64,000 nt of DNA from Enterobacter cancerogenus. Its GTDB lineage: Bacteria > Pseudomonadota > Gammaproteobacteria > Enterobacterales > Enterobacteriaceae. The translations under genes were made by a program, and so were the position numbers. Position 1 is the first letter of the stretch. The number at the start of each line of letters is the position of its first letter. This document shows, one piece after another, positions 20,674 to 33,431 of the stretch. The stretch spans positions 1 through 64,000 of the forward strand of contig JRUP01000012.1 of the NCBI GenBank assembly GCA_000773965.1, in the 5' to 3' direction. The notes beneath the pieces are model-generated. The model saw nothing but the letters and a program-made list of their open reading frames with translations. It had not been told where the DNA came from and did not search any database.

Positions 20674-21834
20674 TTACTCCTCGGCTGCGATCCGGAATGC
20701 ATTATCCAGATCGGCGATTAAATCTTCGTGATCTTCAATTCCGACAGAAATACGCAACAGCGTTTCTGAAATACCCGCTGCCGCGCGCGCTTCCGCAGAC
20801 ATGCCGGCATGCGTCATGGTCGCGGTGTGCGAAATCAAACTCTCGACACCACCCAGCGATTCCGCCAGCGTGAACAGCTCCAGCGCCTTGAGGAAACGGC
20901 GCAGACGCGCTTCGTCAGCGTCGAGTTCAAAGCTCAGCATCGCACCAAAACCACGTTGTTGACGCACCGCGTACTCATGTCCGGCATTTTCCGGCAGAGA
21001 CGGATGATACAGTTTTTTCACCAGTGGTTGTTGCTTCAGGTAATCAACAATCGCCAGTGCATTACGCTGCGCTGCCGCCATACGCGGCGCCAGCGTGCGC
21101 AGACCGCGCAGCAGCAGGTAGCTATCAAACGCTGCGCCGGTTACACCAATATTATTCGCCCACCAGGCAAGATCCGTGGCCATCGCCGGATCTTTAGAAA
21201 TCACCGCTCCGGCCACCACATCCGAGTGACCATTCAGGTATTTGGTGCAAGAGTGGATAACCAGATCGGCTCCCAGCGCCAGCGGATTTTGCAATGCCGG
21301 ACTCAGGAAGGTGTTATCCACTACACTGATCGCACCCGCTGCACGCGCCGCCTGGCAAATGCCGGCGATATCTACCACGCGCAGCAGCGGATTGCTTGGG
21401 CTCTCCACCAACACGAGTTTGGGTTTCTCGGCCAGCGCTGCGGCCAGCGCGGCTTTGTCACCCTGATCGACAAATTTCACGCGATAAGCGCCGCGTTTGC
21501 TCAGGCTGTCGAACAGGCGATAGCTGCCGCCGTAGCAGTCATGTGGGGCAACCAGCAGATCGCCCGGCTTCAGGAACACGGTGGTCACCAGATGAATCGC
21601 TGACATCCCGGTATTGGTTAATACCGCGCCCGCACCGCCTTCCAGTTCTGCCAGCGCGCGTTGCACCACATCACGCGTCGGGTTACCGCGACGTGAGTAG
21701 TCATGTGCACGCGGTTCATTAAAGTCGAGGAAGTTGTAGGTGCTGGAGAGGTGAATCGGTGGGACAACGCAGCCATATTGCTCGTCATCATTCAAACCGC
21801 TGCGTACTGCGATGGTTGCCTGTTTACGCGTCAT
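20674..21834 (-). CDS. metB: Cystathionine gamma-synthase
   Basis: PLP enzyme joining O-succinylhomoserine and cysteine into cystathionine. At 386 residues it equals E. coli MetB. The PLP-binding lysine is Lys198 in SCTKYLNGHSD, and GNPTRDVVQRALAELEGG and DNTFLSPALQNP are typical of Cys/Met metabolism PLP enzymes. It is the first gene of metBL, divergent from metJ, and preceded by five tandem MetJ boxes. The ATG at 21834 (MTRKQATIAVRSGL) matches the family. Confidence 0.97.
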   Translation of the reverse strand: MTRKQATIAVRSGLNDDEQYGCVVPPIHLSSTYNFLDFNEPRAHDYSRRGNPTRDVVQRALAELEGGAGAVLTNTGMSAIHLVTTVFLKPGDLLVAPHDCYGGSYRLFDSLSKRGAYRVKFVDQGDKAALAAALAEKPKLVLVESPSNPLLRVVDIAGICQAARAAGAISVVDNTFLSPALQNPLALGADLVIHSCTKYLNGHSDVVAGAVISKDPAMATDLAWWANNIGVTGAAFDSYLLLRGLRTLAPRMAAAQRNALAIVDYLKQQPLVKKLYHPSLPENAGHEYAVRQQRGFGAMLSFELDADEARLRRFLKALELFTLAESLGGVESLISHTATMTHAGMSAEARAAAGISETLLRISVGIEDHEDLIADLDNAFRIAAEE

Positions 21835-21892
21835 GGTGCTTACTGTTCCTGAAGTGTAATAAGAAGTGGCAACAGGATAACATTCAGCGCAT

Positions 21893-21932
21893 AGACGTCA
21901 ATACATCTGGACATCTAAATGTCTTTGCGTAT
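21893..21932. promoter_or_regulatory. Five tandem MetJ boxes between metB and metJ
   Basis: Contiguous 8-mers AGACGTCA, ATACATCT, GGACATCT, AAATGTCT and TTGCGTAT match the consensus AGACGTCT at 7, 6, 6, 6 and 4 positions. They lie in the 277-bp gap between divergent metBL and metJ and should mediate both repression of metBL and autoregulation of metJ, as in E. coli. Confidence 0.92.
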
Positions 21933-22111
21933 AGATTGAGCAAATCATCAATACCCGCTAAAATTACGCGTCATCGCCTGGTGTTCAGCGCGCTTTCCTG
22001 TGAAAAGCGATGCGTAAGCATAAAACCGGCAGTTTAAGCGGTCAGGCATCGAAAAATCGGGCATAATCAACGGATTTCCCCATATTCAACTTTTATTGAT
22101 TAAGGTAACCC

Positions 22112-22429
22112 ATGGCTGAATGGAACGGCGAATATATCAGCCCTTACGCTGAACACGGCAAGAAGAGCGAGCAGGTTAAGAAGATTACAGTTTCTATCCC
22201 GCTGAAAGTGCTGAAAATTTTAACGGATGAACGCACGCGCCGTCAGGTGAACAACCTGCGTCATGCCACAAATAGCGAATTGCTGTGCGAAGCCTTTTTG
22301 CATGCTTTCACCGGGCAGCCGCTGCCAAATGATGTCGATTTGCGCAAAGAACGTAGCGATGAGATTCCGGAAGAAGCTAAGCAGATTATGCGTGAGATGG
22401 GCATCGATCCCGACACCTGGGAATACTGA
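22112..22429 (+). CDS. metJ: Methionine repressor MetJ
   Basis: Ribbon-helix-helix dimer that represses the methionine regulon when bound to S-adenosylmethionine. Its 105 residues are almost identical to E. coli MetJ. The DNA-contacting beta strand KKITVSIPL lies at about 22-30, and [20 protein letters not shown] carries helices A-B with the corepressor contacts. It is divergent from metBL across its own operator array and followed immediately by a strong terminator shared with rpmE. AAGGTAAC precedes the ATG. Confidence 0.98.
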   Translation: MAEWNGEYISPYAEHGKKSEQVKKITVSIPLKVLKILTDERTRRQVNNLRHATNSELLCEAFLHAFTGQPLPNDVDLRKERSDEIPEEAKQIMREMGIDPDTWEY

Positions 22430-22446
22430 GTCCAGAAACAAAAAAA

Positions 22447-22468
22447 CCCAGCCAAGGCTGGGTTTTTT
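22447..22468. terminator. Bidirectional terminator between metJ and rpmE
   Basis: CCCAGCC / GGCTGGG with a 2-nt AA loop as written, preceded by an A-run and followed by TTTTTT. It lies between two convergent genes and serves both strands. Confidence 0.93.
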
Positions 22469-22505
22469 CTTGCTGCCGAATCCGAAGATTCGATGGCAAA
22501 TAATC

Positions 22506-22721
22506 TTATTTCTTGCTGCCTGGGATGCTGAAACGCTTGTTGAAGCGATCAACACGACCACCAGAATCAACAACACGCTGCTTACCAGTGTAGAACGGGT
22601 GGCATTTGCCGCACACGTCCAGGTTCAGGGTACCAGTCATGGTTGAACGGGTGTTGATCACGTTGCCGCAAGAGCAGGTGATGGTCACAGCTTCGTATTT
22701 CGGGTGAATACCTTGTTTCAT
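22506..22721 (-). CDS. rpmE: 50S ribosomal protein L31 (zinc-binding form)
   Basis: Small protein bridging the large and small ribosomal subunits. It has 71 residues with the zinc-ribbon cysteines Cys16, Cys18, Cys37 and Cys40, so it is the C+ form that is replaced by the zinc-free paralogue under zinc starvation. It ends in the family pattern [15 protein letters not shown] lies upstream of the ATG. A promoter with near-consensus hexamers lies about 115-140 bp upstream, leaving a leader long enough for autoregulation, as reported for some L31 mRNAs. Confidence 0.97.
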   Translation of the reverse strand: MKQGIHPKYEAVTITCSCGNVINTRSTMTGTLNLDVCGKCHPFYTGKQRVVDSGGRVDRFNKRFSIPGSKK

Positions 22722-22835
22722 GGGAGAACCTCATAAAAGGCCGTGTCGCTCTCCGTGCCAGGCGAACCTGCACAGCACCACACGCGGTTAATAATTAAGT
22801 GTATCTTTGACAAGTCATCTCATCAAAGGCGGCAT

Positions 22836-22864
22836 AGTATACAGAAATTGACCGCACCAGGCAA
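22836..22864 (-). promoter_or_regulatory. Sigma-70 promoter of rpmE
   Basis: -35 TTGCCT (22859-22864) and -10 TATACT (22836-22841) on the minus strand, with a 17-bp spacer. Transcription would start near 22829, giving a leader of about 108 nt before the rpmE ATG. Confidence 0.75.
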
Positions 22865-25251
<2,387 letters not shown>

Positions 25252-25418
25252 GCCACATGACATCTGCGAGCCAGATCGAAAAAAGTCGCACAAGTCACAA
25301 TTTTTATGCAAATTAAGTAACAACCTCACCCGACGTTGGGTTATCAATAGTGCCCATCCCGGCTGAAGCCCGGCAATGTCTGAAAATCAATGCGCTGTAC
25401 CGCGTCAGGAGTTATACG

Positions 25419-26462
25419 TTGGACCAGAAGCAACCTTCATCTGCTGCCACCATGAAAGATGTGGCCGAGAAAGCCGGCGTCTCTACCGCCACGGTTTCTC
25501 GCGCGCTGATGAACCCGGAAAAAGTCTCGGCTGCCACCCGGCAGAAAGTAGAACAAGCGGTGATTGATGTCGGCTATGCGCCACACGGGCTGGCGCGCAA
25601 TGCCAAACGCGGCGAAACGCAAACCATATTGGTAATAGTGCCGGACATCTGCGATCCCTTCTTTAGCGAAATCATCCGTGGCGTCGAAGTCACCGCGGCG
25701 CAGGAAGGCTATCTGGTGTTGATTGGCGACTGCGCACATCAGGATCAGCAGGAAAAAACCTTCCTCAACCTGATGTTGACGCGCCAAATCGACGGCATGG
25801 TGCTGCTGGGCTCGCAACTGCCGTTCGATGCAGGAATTGAAGATCAGCGTAACCTGCCGCCGATGGTGATGGGCAACGAATTCGCCCCGGAAATGGCTCT
25901 GCCTACCGTGCACATTGATAACCTGACGGCGGCATTTGAAGCTGTCAATCATCTGCTGCAACTCGGTCATCGCCAGATTGCCTGCATTACCGGGCCGGAA
26001 CATATCCCTCTCAGCCAGTATCGTTTACAAGGCTACATTCAGGCTCTGCGCCGCAGCAGTATCGCCATTGATCCCACAATGATTGTGCACGGTGATTTCA
26101 CCTTCGAAGCTGGTGCCAGTGCGTTGAAACAGCTGATGAGCTTACCGCAACCGCCGAAAGCCATTTTCTGCCACAGCGACTTGATGGCATTGGGTGCAAT
26201 GAATCAGGCACGAAAGCTGGGCATGCGCATTCCGCAGGACCTTTCCGTGGTGGGATTTGACGATATCGAACTGGCGCAGTATTACGATCCCCCACTCACC
26301 ACCGTTGCACAGCCGCGATTTGCCATTGGCCGTGAGGCGATGCTGCTGCTGCTGGATGAACTGCAGGGCAAACGCGTCAACAACGGCTCACGTTTGCTCG
26401 ACGCGGAATTACGCGTGCGTGGCAGCACCGCTCCCGCCACAAAAACGGGAAAAATGGTCTAG
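25419..26462 (+). CDS. cytR: LacI-family repressor of nucleoside uptake and catabolism
   Basis: DNA-binding regulator that, with CRP, represses deo, udp, cdd, nupG and related genes and is relieved by cytidine. It has a LacI-type helix-turn-helix at about 11-35 (MKDVAEKAGVSTATVSRALM) and a periplasmic-binding-protein-like domain with IVPDICDPFFSEIIRG. The start is probably TTG at 25419, with CAGGAG 7 nt upstream, giving 347 residues (341 in E. coli). The frame is open back to 25350 with no better start. The next gene is ftsN, as in E. coli. Confidence 0.94.
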   Translation: MDQKQPSSAATMKDVAEKAGVSTATVSRALMNPEKVSAATRQKVEQAVIDVGYAPHGLARNAKRGETQTILVIVPDICDPFFSEIIRGVEVTAAQEGYLVLIGDCAHQDQQEKTFLNLMLTRQIDGMVLLGSQLPFDAGIEDQRNLPPMVMGNEFAPEMALPTVHIDNLTAAFEAVNHLLQLGHRQIACITGPEHIPLSQYRLQGYIQALRRSSIAIDPTMIVHGDFTFEAGASALKQLMSLPQPPKAIFCHSDLMALGAMNQARKLGMRIPQDLSVVGFDDIELAQYYDPPLTTVAQPRFAIGREAMLLLLDELQGKRVNNGSRLLDAELRVRGSTAPATKTGKMV

Positions 26463-26628
26463 GCTTCACTGCATTTTCAGCGGATTCTGAAGGCAGACTC
26501 TGCTGGTCAAAGTTCCAGCCCTTGAGTAACATGACGCATTCGTTGCCGGGCAATTAACAGAACTTTTACACCCGTCTTAATTTAGGGTTTCGCCCATTGG
26601 CATTTTTTTGAAGGGTATCAGAACGAAA

Positions 26629-27519
26629 GTGGCACAGAGAGATTATGTAGGCCGCGGGCGTTCAACAGGGACGCGTCGCAAAAAACCCGCTGCAGGCCGC
26701 AGTAAGAAAAGCAAAGGCGGCTCCGGCACGTCAAAGTTGATGATCGTACTGGCCGTGGCCGTGCTGGTCACCTTTGCCGGTGGTTTATGGTTCATCTCTC
26801 ATCATAAAAAAGAAGAGACTGAGGTCATTCCGAATCATAAAGCCAACGGCAACGGCCTTCCGCCTAAGCCGGAAGAGCGCTGGAAATACATCAAAGAGCT
26901 GGAAAATCGCCAAATCACCGTGCCGACGCCGACGGAACCGTCTGCAGGTGGCGGCGTGCAATCCCAAACACAACTGACGGATGAGCAGCGCCAATTGCTG
27001 GAGCAGATGCAGGCTGATATGCGCCAGCAGCCGACGCAGCTCAACGAGGTGCCGTGGAACGAGCAAACTCCGGCACAGCGTCAGCAAACTCTGCAACGTC
27101 AGCAGCAGGTGCAAGTGCAGCAACAACAGATGCAGCGCCAGCAGCAACAGTTACAACAGCAGCAGCGCCAACAGCAGTTGCAGCAACAGCAGGCGACGCG
27201 TCAACAACAACAGCCAGCGCCGATAACGCGTGAACCAGTGCAACAGCCGAAACCGCAGGAAACGGCAAAAGCGAAACCGGAAGAGAAAGCCGCTTCGCAG
27301 CGCTGGATGGTGCAGTGTGGCTCGTTCAAAGGCACTGACCAGGCGGAGTCTGTGCGCGCAGGTCTGGCTTTTGAAGGTTTCGAGAGCCGTATCACTACCG
27401 GCGGGGGCTGGAATCGTGTGGTTATCGGGCCGTTTAAAGATCGCAGCAGCGCTGACAGCACGGTCAAACGCTTACACAGCTCCGGGCACAGCAGCTGCAT
27501 TCCTCTCGCTTTACCCTAA
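26629..27519 (+). CDS. ftsN: Cell division protein FtsN
   Basis: Late divisome protein that activates septal peptidoglycan synthesis. Its 296 residues comprise a basic cytoplasmic tail starting VAQRDYVGRGRS, one membrane segment at about 37-56, the essential periplasmic region including PPKPEERWKYIKELE, a glutamine-rich stretch at about 151-195, and a C-terminal SPOR domain (about 224-296) that binds denuded glycan, with Cys230 and Cys290 for its disulfide. GTG at 26629 is taken as start because it matches E. coli; a TTG at 26608 would add seven residues. The poly-Gln linker is more extreme than in E. coli. Confidence 0.95.
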   Translation: MAQRDYVGRGRSTGTRRKKPAAGRSKKSKGGSGTSKLMIVLAVAVLVTFAGGLWFISHHKKEETEVIPNHKANGNGLPPKPEERWKYIKELENRQITVPTPTEPSAGGGVQSQTQLTDEQRQLLEQMQADMRQQPTQLNEVPWNEQTPAQRQQTLQRQQQVQVQQQQMQRQQQQLQQQQRQQQLQQQQATRQQQQPAPITREPVQQPKPQETAKAKPEEKAASQRWMVQCGSFKGTDQAESVRAGLAFEGFESRITTGGGWNRVVIGPFKDRSSADSTVKRLHSSGHSSCIPLALP

Positions 27520-27526
27520 GCGATAA

Positions 27527-27612
27527 GTGCTCACCCCTCTGAGCTTACATCTGTAAGTCACAGGGGTGAGTGCACCTCACTAACGCACTTGCCCTTTCAA
27601 GTAAGACAAATC
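27527..27612. repeat. ERIC-like palindromic sequence between ftsN and hslV
   Basis: TCACCCCT (27531-27538) and AGGGGTGA (27562-27569) form an inverted pair around AGCTTACAT and GTAAGT. These resemble the core of enterobacterial ERIC elements (AGCTTACAT, GTAAGTGACTGGGGTGAG). The following CTAACGCACTTGCC and TTCAAGTAAGAC echo the ERIC segments CCAACGCACATGC and TTGAAGTATGAC. It is shorter and more diverged than a full 127-bp ERIC. It may also end the ftsN transcript. Confidence 0.5.
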
Positions 27613-27618
27613 TCGGGG

Positions 27619-27645
27619 TTGAAACCCTTCAAACCTACCCCATAT
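27619..27645 (+). promoter_or_regulatory. Sigma-32 heat-shock promoter of hslVU
   Basis: -35 TTGAAA (27619-27624) and -10 CCCCATAT (27638-27645), separated by 13 bp, match the RpoH consensus closely. They lie 67 bp upstream of the hslV start. Confidence 0.9.
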
Positions 27646-27711
27646 CTGGTTGCATGATACTCCGCGCTCTGTGCGCGAAGTTCCTTATCCACTGCAACAA
27701 GGGGTCTGCCC

Positions 27712-28248
27712 GTGACAACAATAGTAAGTGTACGACGCAACGGCCGAGTCGTGATTGGCGGTGATGGCCAGGCTACGCTCGGCAATACCGTGATGAAAGG
27801 CAACGTGAAGAAAGTGCGTCGTCTCTACAATGACAAAGTGATCGCTGGTTTTGCTGGCGGCACCGCAGATGCCTTCACCCTGTTTGAACTGTTCGAGCGC
27901 AAGCTGGAAATGCATCAAGGCCACCTGGTGAAAGCCGCGGTCGAGTTGGCGAAAGACTGGCGTACCGATCGCATGCTGCGCCGTCTTGAAGCGCTGCTGG
28001 CGGTAGCTGATGAGAACTCCTCACTGATCATCAGCGGTAATGGTGACGTCATTCAGCCGGAAAATGATCTGATTGCTATCGGTTCTGGTGGGCCTTACGC
28101 CCAGGCAGCGGCTCGCGCCCTGCTGGAGAACACCGACATTGGTGCGCACGATATCGTTGAGAAGGCGCTGAACATCGCTGGCGATATCTGCATTTACACC
28201 AACCACAACATCAACTTTGAAGAATTACCGTCTAAGGCTAAGGACTAA
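27712..28248 (+). CDS. hslV: ATP-dependent protease subunit HslV (ClpQ)
   Basis: Proteolytic dodecamer subunit of the HslVU protease, a bacterial relative of the proteasome beta subunit. It is 178 residues. The start is GTG at 27712, and removal of the initiator exposes the catalytic Thr (TTIVSVRR). Lys in [11 protein letters not shown] and the [15 protein letters not shown] pattern are typical. It is transcribed from a sigma-32 promoter and followed by hslU after 5 bp. HslVU degrades SulA, RcsA and misfolded proteins in E. coli. Confidence 0.98.
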   Translation: MTTIVSVRRNGRVVIGGDGQATLGNTVMKGNVKKVRRLYNDKVIAGFAGGTADAFTLFELFERKLEMHQGHLVKAAVELAKDWRTDRMLRRLEALLAVADENSSLIISGNGDVIQPENDLIAIGSGGPYAQAAARALLENTDIGAHDIVEKALNIAGDICIYTNHNINFEELPSKAKD

Positions 28249-28253
28249 ACATC

Positions 28254-29591
28254 ATGTCTGAGATGACTCCCCGCGAGATTGTCAGCGAGCTTAATCGCTT
28301 TATCATCGGCCAGGACGGCGCAAAGAAGGCCGTGGCGATTGCACTGCGTAACCGCTGGCGCCGCATGCAGCTCGACGAAGAGCTGCGCCATGAAGTGACG
28401 CCAAAAAACATCCTGATGATTGGCCCGACTGGTGTCGGTAAAACCGAAATCGCGCGTCGTCTGGCAAAACTCGCCAATGCGCCTTTCATCAAAGTCGAAG
28501 CCACGAAATTCACCGAAGTGGGTTACGTGGGTAAAGAAGTCGACTCGATTATTCGCGATCTGACCGACTCTGCCATCAAAATGGTGCGTAGCCAGGCAAT
28601 CGAGAAAAACAAATACCGCGCCGAAGAAATGGCGGAAGAGCGCATTCTTGATGTGCTGATCCCACCGGCGAAAAATAACTGGGGCCAGGCTGAGCAAACT
28701 GCCGAACCTTCTGCGGCCCGCCAGTCATTCCGCAAGAAACTGCGTGAAGGCCAGCTGGATGATAAAGAGATTGAGATCGATCTGGCCGCATCCGCAGCCG
28801 GTGTTGAAATCATGGCGCCTCCAGGCATGGAAGAGATGACCAGCCAACTGCAGTCGATGTTCCAGAACCTCGGCGGCCAGAAGCAGAAAGCGCGCAAGCT
28901 GAAGATCAAAGAAGCCATGAAGCTGCTGATTGAAGAAGAAGCGGCAAAACTGGTGAATCCAGAAGAACTGAAGCAAGACGCCATCGAAGCCGTTGAGCAG
29001 CACGGTATCGTGTTCATTGATGAAATCGATAAGATCTGTAAGCGCGGCGGCCAGAATGCGGGCGGCCCGGATGTATCACGCGAAGGTGTACAGCGCGACC
29101 TGCTGCCACTGGTGGAAGGCTGCACCGTGTCCACTAAGCACGGCATGGTGAAAACTGATCACATTCTGTTTATCGCTTCTGGCGCGTTCCAGGTCGCCAG
29201 CCCGTCAGATCTGATTCCAGAACTGCAGGGTCGCTTGCCGATTCGTGTAGAGCTGCAGGCGCTGACCGTGAATGATTTCGAACGTATTCTGACGGAGCCA
29301 AACGCTTCTGTGACCGTACAGTACAAAGCGCTGATGGGCACTGAAGGCGTGAACGTTGATTTCACCGAAGACGGCATCCGTCGCATCGCCGAAGCCGCAT
29401 GGCAGGTGAATGAAACGACTGAAAACATCGGTGCGCGTCGTCTGCACACCGTGCTTGAGCGTCTAATGGAAGACATCTCCTATGACGCCAGCGATCGCAA
29501 CGGCGAATCCATCACCATCGATGCTGATTACGTTGGCAAACACCTGGACGAATTGGTGGCTGACGAAGATCTCAGCCGCTTTATTCTGTAA
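28254..29591 (+). CDS. hslU: ATP-dependent unfoldase HslU (ClpY)
   Basis: AAA+ hexamer that unfolds substrates and feeds them to HslV. The 445 residues (443 in E. coli) carry Walker [10 protein letters not shown] at about 58-66, the pore-loop GYVGKEVDS, an inserted I domain (about 110-240) rich in charged helices, Walker B FIDEIDK at about 255, and a C-terminal tail ending SRFIL that inserts into HslV. It begins 5 bp after hslV. A strong terminator follows. menA, the next gene in E. coli, is absent here. Confidence 0.98.
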   Translation: MSEMTPREIVSELNRFIIGQDGAKKAVAIALRNRWRRMQLDEELRHEVTPKNILMIGPTGVGKTEIARRLAKLANAPFIKVEATKFTEVGYVGKEVDSIIRDLTDSAIKMVRSQAIEKNKYRAEEMAEERILDVLIPPAKNNWGQAEQTAEPSAARQSFRKKLREGQLDDKEIEIDLAASAAGVEIMAPPGMEEMTSQLQSMFQNLGGQKQKARKLKIKEAMKLLIEEEAAKLVNPEELKQDAIEAVEQHGIVFIDEIDKICKRGGQNAGGPDVSREGVQRDLLPLVEGCTVSTKHGMVKTDHILFIASGAFQVASPSDLIPELQGRLPIRVELQALTVNDFERILTEPNASVTVQYKALMGTEGVNVDFTEDGIRRIAEAAWQVNETTENIGARRLHTVLERLMEDISYDASDRNGESITIDADYVGKHLDELVADEDLSRFIL

Positions 29592-29611
29592 GGGTTCCAT
29601 CGTTATCCGCT

Positions 29612-29639
29612 GCCCGGCCACTGTGCCGGGCATTTTTTT
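29612..29639 (+). terminator. hslVU terminator
   Basis: GCCCGGC (29612-29618) / GCCGGGC (29625-29631) hairpin followed by seven T residues. Confidence 0.92.
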
Positions 29640-29682
29640 ACGCAGGATATTGATGCAGCGCTTTTTTTAGCGGGTGATGATT

Positions 29683-29712
29683 TTGCCAACAATCGTCAGA
29701 TAGCGATATACT
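29683..29712 (+). promoter_or_regulatory. Promoter of rraA
   Basis: -35 TTGCCA (29683-29688) and -10 TATACT (29707-29712), spacer 18 bp. It lies 33 bp upstream of the rraA ATG and beyond the hslVU terminator. Confidence 0.65.
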
Positions 29713-29744
29713 TACCGCTCCTGTGGCAAACAGACGATACCCTC

Positions 29745-30230
29745 ATGAAATACGATACTTCCGAACTCTGTGACATCTACCATGAAGAAGTGAACGTGGT
29801 TGAACCGCTCTTTTCCAATTTTGGCGGACGCACCTCATTCGGTGGGCAAATCACCACAGTGAAATGTTTCGAGGACAACGGCCTGCTTTACGATCTGCTG
29901 GAAGAGAATGGCCGGGGTCGCGTGTTAGTGATTGATGGCGGCGGCTCGGTACGTCGTGCTCTGGTTGATGCGCAACTGGCGCGTCTGGCAGCGCAAAACG
30001 AGTGGGAAGGCCTGGTGATCTACGGCTCAGTGCGTCAGGTGGACGATCTGGAAGAGCTGGAAATTGGTATTCAGGCGATTGCCGCGATTCCGGTCGGTGC
30101 GGCGGGCGAAGGGATTGGCGAAAGTGACGTGCGCGTTAACTTTGGCGGCGTAACCTTCTTCTCTGGAGACCATCTTTATGCTGATAACACCGGCATCATT
30201 CTGTCGGAAGACGCCCTCGATATCGAGTAA
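29745..30230 (+). CDS. rraA: Regulator of ribonuclease E activity A
   Basis: Trimeric ring protein that binds RNase E and inhibits RNA decay by masking its degradosome scaffold. The 161 residues equal the E. coli length. It has the RraA/HMG-aldolase-like fold with [30 protein letters not shown] and [19 protein letters not shown]. The RraA family was once misannotated as MenG. It has its own promoter downstream of the hslVU terminator and converges on zapB across a hairpin. Confidence 0.97.
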   Translation: MKYDTSELCDIYHEEVNVVEPLFSNFGGRTSFGGQITTVKCFEDNGLLYDLLEENGRGRVLVIDGGGSVRRALVDAQLARLAAQNEWEGLVIYGSVRQVDDLEELEIGIQAIAAIPVGAAGEGIGESDVRVNFGGVTFFSGDHLYADNTGIILSEDALDIE

Positions 30231-30242
30231 GCCTCAACAAAA

Positions 30243-30262
30243 ACGGGTGCCGCAGCACCCGT
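30243..30262. terminator. Terminator between rraA and zapB
   Basis: ACGGGTGC / GCACCCGT stem with a CGCA loop, preceded by an A-run (which becomes a T-run for zapB). A second inverted repeat, GTTTAAGC / GCTTAAAC, follows at 30269-30290 and covers the zapB stop. Confidence 0.75.
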
Positions 30263-30283
30263 CATGGGTTTAAGCATAGACGC

Positions 30284-30523
30284 TTAAACCTCTTCCATTT
30301 TTCCCAACAGTGCACGCAGACGCTCCTGCCACACATGCTGTTCTTCTTTCAGATGCTGGTTTTCACGCACCAGTGCATCCTGGTTGCCGGAAGCCTGGCT
30401 GGCTTCGTTACGCAGCGTATTATTCTGATCTTTCAGCTCTTCAATTTCCATCTGCAACAGGGTGATGGTATCAATCGCCTGCTGTACTTTCGCTTCCAGT
30501 TTCTCGAACACTTCAAATGACAT
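30284..30523 (-). CDS. zapB: Cell division protein ZapB
   Basis: Small coiled-coil protein that links the Z-ring to MatP at the terminus through ZapA and stabilises division. It is 79 residues, almost entirely heptad-patterned ([20 protein letters not shown], then [11 protein letters not shown]), ending LLGKMEEV as in E. coli (81). A longer frame runs upstream to 30670, but the ATG at 30523 has AGGAGAGG at the right distance and gives the family N-terminus. It is divergent from glpF. Confidence 0.97.
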   Translation of the reverse strand: MSFEVFEKLEAKVQQAIDTITLLQMEIEELKDQNNTLRNEASQASGNQDALVRENQHLKEEQHVWQERLRALLGKMEEV

Positions 30524-30812
30524 CTTTATGACCTCTCCTAAATCTCTTGCAAGGCGTTGATGGTGCTGGGACTGCCTTGTTATGGTGCGTCCAGCCACGA
30601 TGTCCCGATTGTATGTAGCCACACCCCGCAAGTCCAGCGGCACAAGGCCTGCACGGGCAGTCTGTAACACTTTTCAGTTAATGCTTAAAAAAACGCTCAC
30701 GATCGCGCATTTTTGCGCGCGGTCACGATATTGGACTTAGGTAAAGCAGGGTTAATGGGCCTTAAAGAAAGGTAAAAGACGCGAAAACGCGCATTTTTAT
30801 GACGGAGTACAC
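30524..30812. other. Intergenic region between zapB and glpF
   Basis: Part of a 421-bp gap without genes. The left portion must hold the zapB promoter, but no convincing -35/-10 pair was found. A GCGC-rich partial inverted repeat with an ATTTTT core lies around 30703-30722. The right portion (30813-30944) contains the GlpR sites and the glpF promoter region. No coding or RNA gene is apparent. Confidence 0.5.
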
Positions 30813-30858
30813 ATATTTCGATTTCGCTATTTCTCGTTTATGCTCGTTAACGATAAAT
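30813..30858 (+). promoter_or_regulatory. GlpR operators upstream of glpFKX
   Basis: TATGCTCGTTAACGATAAAT (30839-30858) matches the GlpR operator consensus WATGTTCGWTAWCGAACATW at most positions. A weaker adjacent copy, ATATTTCGATTTCGCTATTT, lies at 30813-30832. Glycerol-3-phosphate should relieve GlpR repression here, as for the E. coli glpFKX operon. Confidence 0.7.
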
Positions 30859-30944
30859 TCACATCAGCCCTACATAAGAGCTGGGTGACTCATGGATTGA
30901 GAACAAAAACTGATAAAATTTAACCTCGCTTCAGGAATGCCATT

Positions 30945-33334
<2,390 letters not shown>

Positions 33335-33342
33335 TACCTTTG

Positions 33343-33369
33343 ACCCGCGGCACCCTGCCGCGGGTTTTT
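33343..33369 (+). terminator. Terminator between glpK and glpX
   Basis: ACCCGCGGC / GCCGCGGGT, a 9-bp GC-rich stem with a 5-nt loop, followed by TTTTT. It lies inside the glpFKX unit, so it may attenuate glpX, or glpX may also have its own promoter. Confidence 0.88.
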
Positions 33370-33431
33370 CTCCCCGCCCTACTTTCCCCTCCGTGTTACA
33401 CTGCCTGCCTGTTTTTTTATCAGGTGCAACC

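Noticed and set aside
20809..21603. 264-codon open frame on the plus strand
   Set aside because: It is wholly antisense to metB, which is an excellent family match; the frame is a by-product of metB codon usage.
27100..27215. CAG/CAA-rich tract as a possible tandem repeat or CRISPR-like array
   Set aside because: It encodes the irregular Gln linker of FtsN; no uniform repeat unit or spacers.
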